Source: JAQBYK01 sp964499425 | GTDB taxonomy: Bacteria > Patescibacteriota > Gracilibacteria > UBA1369 > LOWO2-01-FULL-3 | DNA: 5,244 nucleotides | Reading direction: 5' to 3' | Assembly: GCA_964499425.1 (NCBI GenBank) | Contig: CAZCLD010000070.1 | Span: 1 to 5,244 of the forward strand | Part shown: piece by piece, positions 5,225 through 5,244 of the stretch | How positions within the stretch are numbered: the stretch's first letter is position 1 | Layout: each line of letters starts with the position of its first letter | Position numbers and translations under genes: made by a program | The notes under the pieces: generated by a model | Seen by the model: only the letters and a program-made list of their open reading frames with translations | Told to the model about the DNA's origin: nothing | Database searches by the model: none

Positions 5225-5244
5225 AGGGCGCCTAAAACCGCCCT
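5225..5244. repeat. Inverted repeat at the right window edge
   Basis: AGGGCG (5225-5230) and CGCCCT (5239-5244) form a perfect 6-bp stem with an 8-nt loop ending exactly at the window edge. A terminator of an off-window or plus-strand transcript is possible, but whether a T-run follows cannot be seen. Between 5185 and 5224, apart from the ACATGT pair, I see only AT-rich sequence with a T6 run (5214-5219). Confidence 0.35.

Overview
The window is a bacterial de novo pyrimidine (UMP) biosynthesis locus. It is AT-rich and uses the standard stop codons (three TAA, one TGA). The promoter candidates are sigma70-like, which argues for a bacterium rather than an archaeon. None of the five genes has a well-spaced Shine-Dalgarno sequence. 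The source looks like an uncultivated, AT-rich, non-SD-using bacterium. A member of the Candidate Phyla Radiation with an intact pyrimidine pathway would fit, but that is a guess from style, not a placement.

Layout. Positions 1-3104, minus strand, hold a compact operon read right to left: pyrB (aspartate carbamoyltransferase), pyrC (dihydroorotase, 3 nt after pyrB) and pyrD (dihydroorotate dehydrogenase, class 1, C-terminus cut off by the window start). Positions 3105-3173 are a 69-bp divergent promoter region. Positions 3174-3650, plus strand, encode a small unrecognised protein with two predicted membrane segments. Positions 3704-4765, plus strand, encode carA, the glutaminase subunit of carbamoyl-phosphate synthetase. 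No carB follows it.

Positions 4766-5244 contain no credible protein gene. They hold a carA terminator and, on the opposite strand, what looks like a ~380-nt structured non-coding RNA. That RNA has a strong extended -10 promoter (5157-5184), about ten stem-loops or helices and a terminator (4770-4791). Four helices pair fully only in the minus-strand RNA, where G.U wobbles replace the A.C mismatches of the plus strand. I could not assign it to a known RNA family; this is the most interesting part of the window.

How the genes work together: CarA with an off-window CarB makes carbamoyl phosphate, PyrB joins it to aspartate, PyrC closes the ring to dihydroorotate, and PyrD oxidises that to orotate. 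PyrE/PyrF functions, CarB, PyrI and any PyrK partner of PyrD are not in the window. Across the whole window the minus strand is the G-rich one, whatever the gene direction, so the minus strand may be the leading strand of replication.
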